The translations under genes and the position numbers were made by a program. The notes under the pieces are model-generated. The model made no database searches. It had not been told where the DNA came from and worked only from the letters and a program-made list of their open reading frames with translations. 16,229 nt of DNA, taken from contig NZ_DASZGI010000195.1 in NCBI RefSeq assembly GCF_035938995.1, forward strand, positions 1-16,229, in the 5' to 3' direction. Origin of the DNA: DASZGI01 sp035938995 (GTDB lineage Bacteria; Actinomycetota; Actinomycetes; Streptomycetales; Catenulisporaceae). This document shows positions 16,114 through 16,229 of this stretch, in pieces. Position 1 is the first letter of the stretch, and the number at the start of each line of letters is the position of its first letter.

Positions 16114-16229
16114 TGTAACTCCGTTCCATCCCTTCCCCGAACCCGTGTCGTCGCCGCCCCCCGGGCACCGCCCAGGTACGTCGACAGACCGCCCGAACCA
16201 CGGGAGCCAGCGCCGGGCTGCTGCCACAG
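16114..16229. other. Intergenic remainder, nothing recognised
   Basis: These 116 bases show no reading frame with a credible start, ribosome binding site or family motif on either strand, and no strong repeat. All frames are short and proline, glycine or arginine rich, as expected of non-coding high-GC DNA. A gene end entering from the right edge cannot be excluded. Confidence 0.5.

Noticed and set aside
16114..16229. Possible gene fragment at the right edge (either strand)
   Set aside because: No start, ribosome binding site or recognisable motif in any frame; composition fits non-coding sequence.

Overview
The window is high-GC DNA, with G or C in most third codon positions, strong GGAGG-type ribosome binding sites and many 4-bp ATGA gene overlaps. 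Gene families and style point to an actinomycete (Streptomyces/Catenulispora-like); the genus cannot be fixed from the sequence. Twelve protein genes are supported, one cut by the left edge.

Region 1 (1-3602) looks like a small detoxification or secondary-metabolite accessory block. It holds a cytochrome P450 (minus, C-terminal part outside the window), a TetR-family repressor (minus), a divergent 14-TM DHA2-type MFS exporter (plus) and a small membrane-anchored FMN-binding-domain protein (minus) that meets the exporter tail-to-tail with a 10-bp overlap. The tetR/exporter intergenic region carries a near-consensus promoter and two copies of a GGAGG-N3-CCTCC dyad, one inside the -35/-10 spacer and one over the expected transcription start.

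Region 2 (3703-15915) is mostly a beta-glucoside/oligosaccharide uptake and hydrolysis locus. On the minus strand, in transcription order, are a LacI-family regulator, a family-5 solute-binding lipoprotein, an ATPase, two permeases, a second ATPase and an intracellular GH1 beta-glucosidase. From the first ATPase onwards the genes overlap or lie 3-18 bp apart. Divergent from lacI is a large intracellular GH3 beta-glucosidase with a PA14-like insertion. Both promoters of the divergent region can be read, each with a palindromic operator just downstream of its -10, but the two operators differ in sequence. The likely logic is: glycoside bound outside, imported by an Opp/Dpp-type ABC transporter, cut by GH1 and GH3 in the cytoplasm, with induction by release of the LacI repressor. 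A plus-strand gene at 3703-4617, convergent with GH1, encodes an uncharacterised protein resembling five-bladed beta-propeller glycosidases.

Region 3 (15912-16229) has no supported gene. A 160-bp palindromic MITE-like element with 17-bp perfect terminal inverted repeats and a CTAG duplication sits exactly on the GH3 stop codon. A strong hairpin follows it (probably the original GH3 terminator), then about 115 bp in which I see nothing.

Strong hairpins also occur right after the binding-protein gene (19-bp perfect stem, likely setting operon stoichiometry), over the overlapping exporter/FMN-protein stop codons, and inside the 3' end of the beta-propeller gene where the opposing operon should terminate. 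No RNA genes, CRISPR arrays or intact transposase genes were seen.
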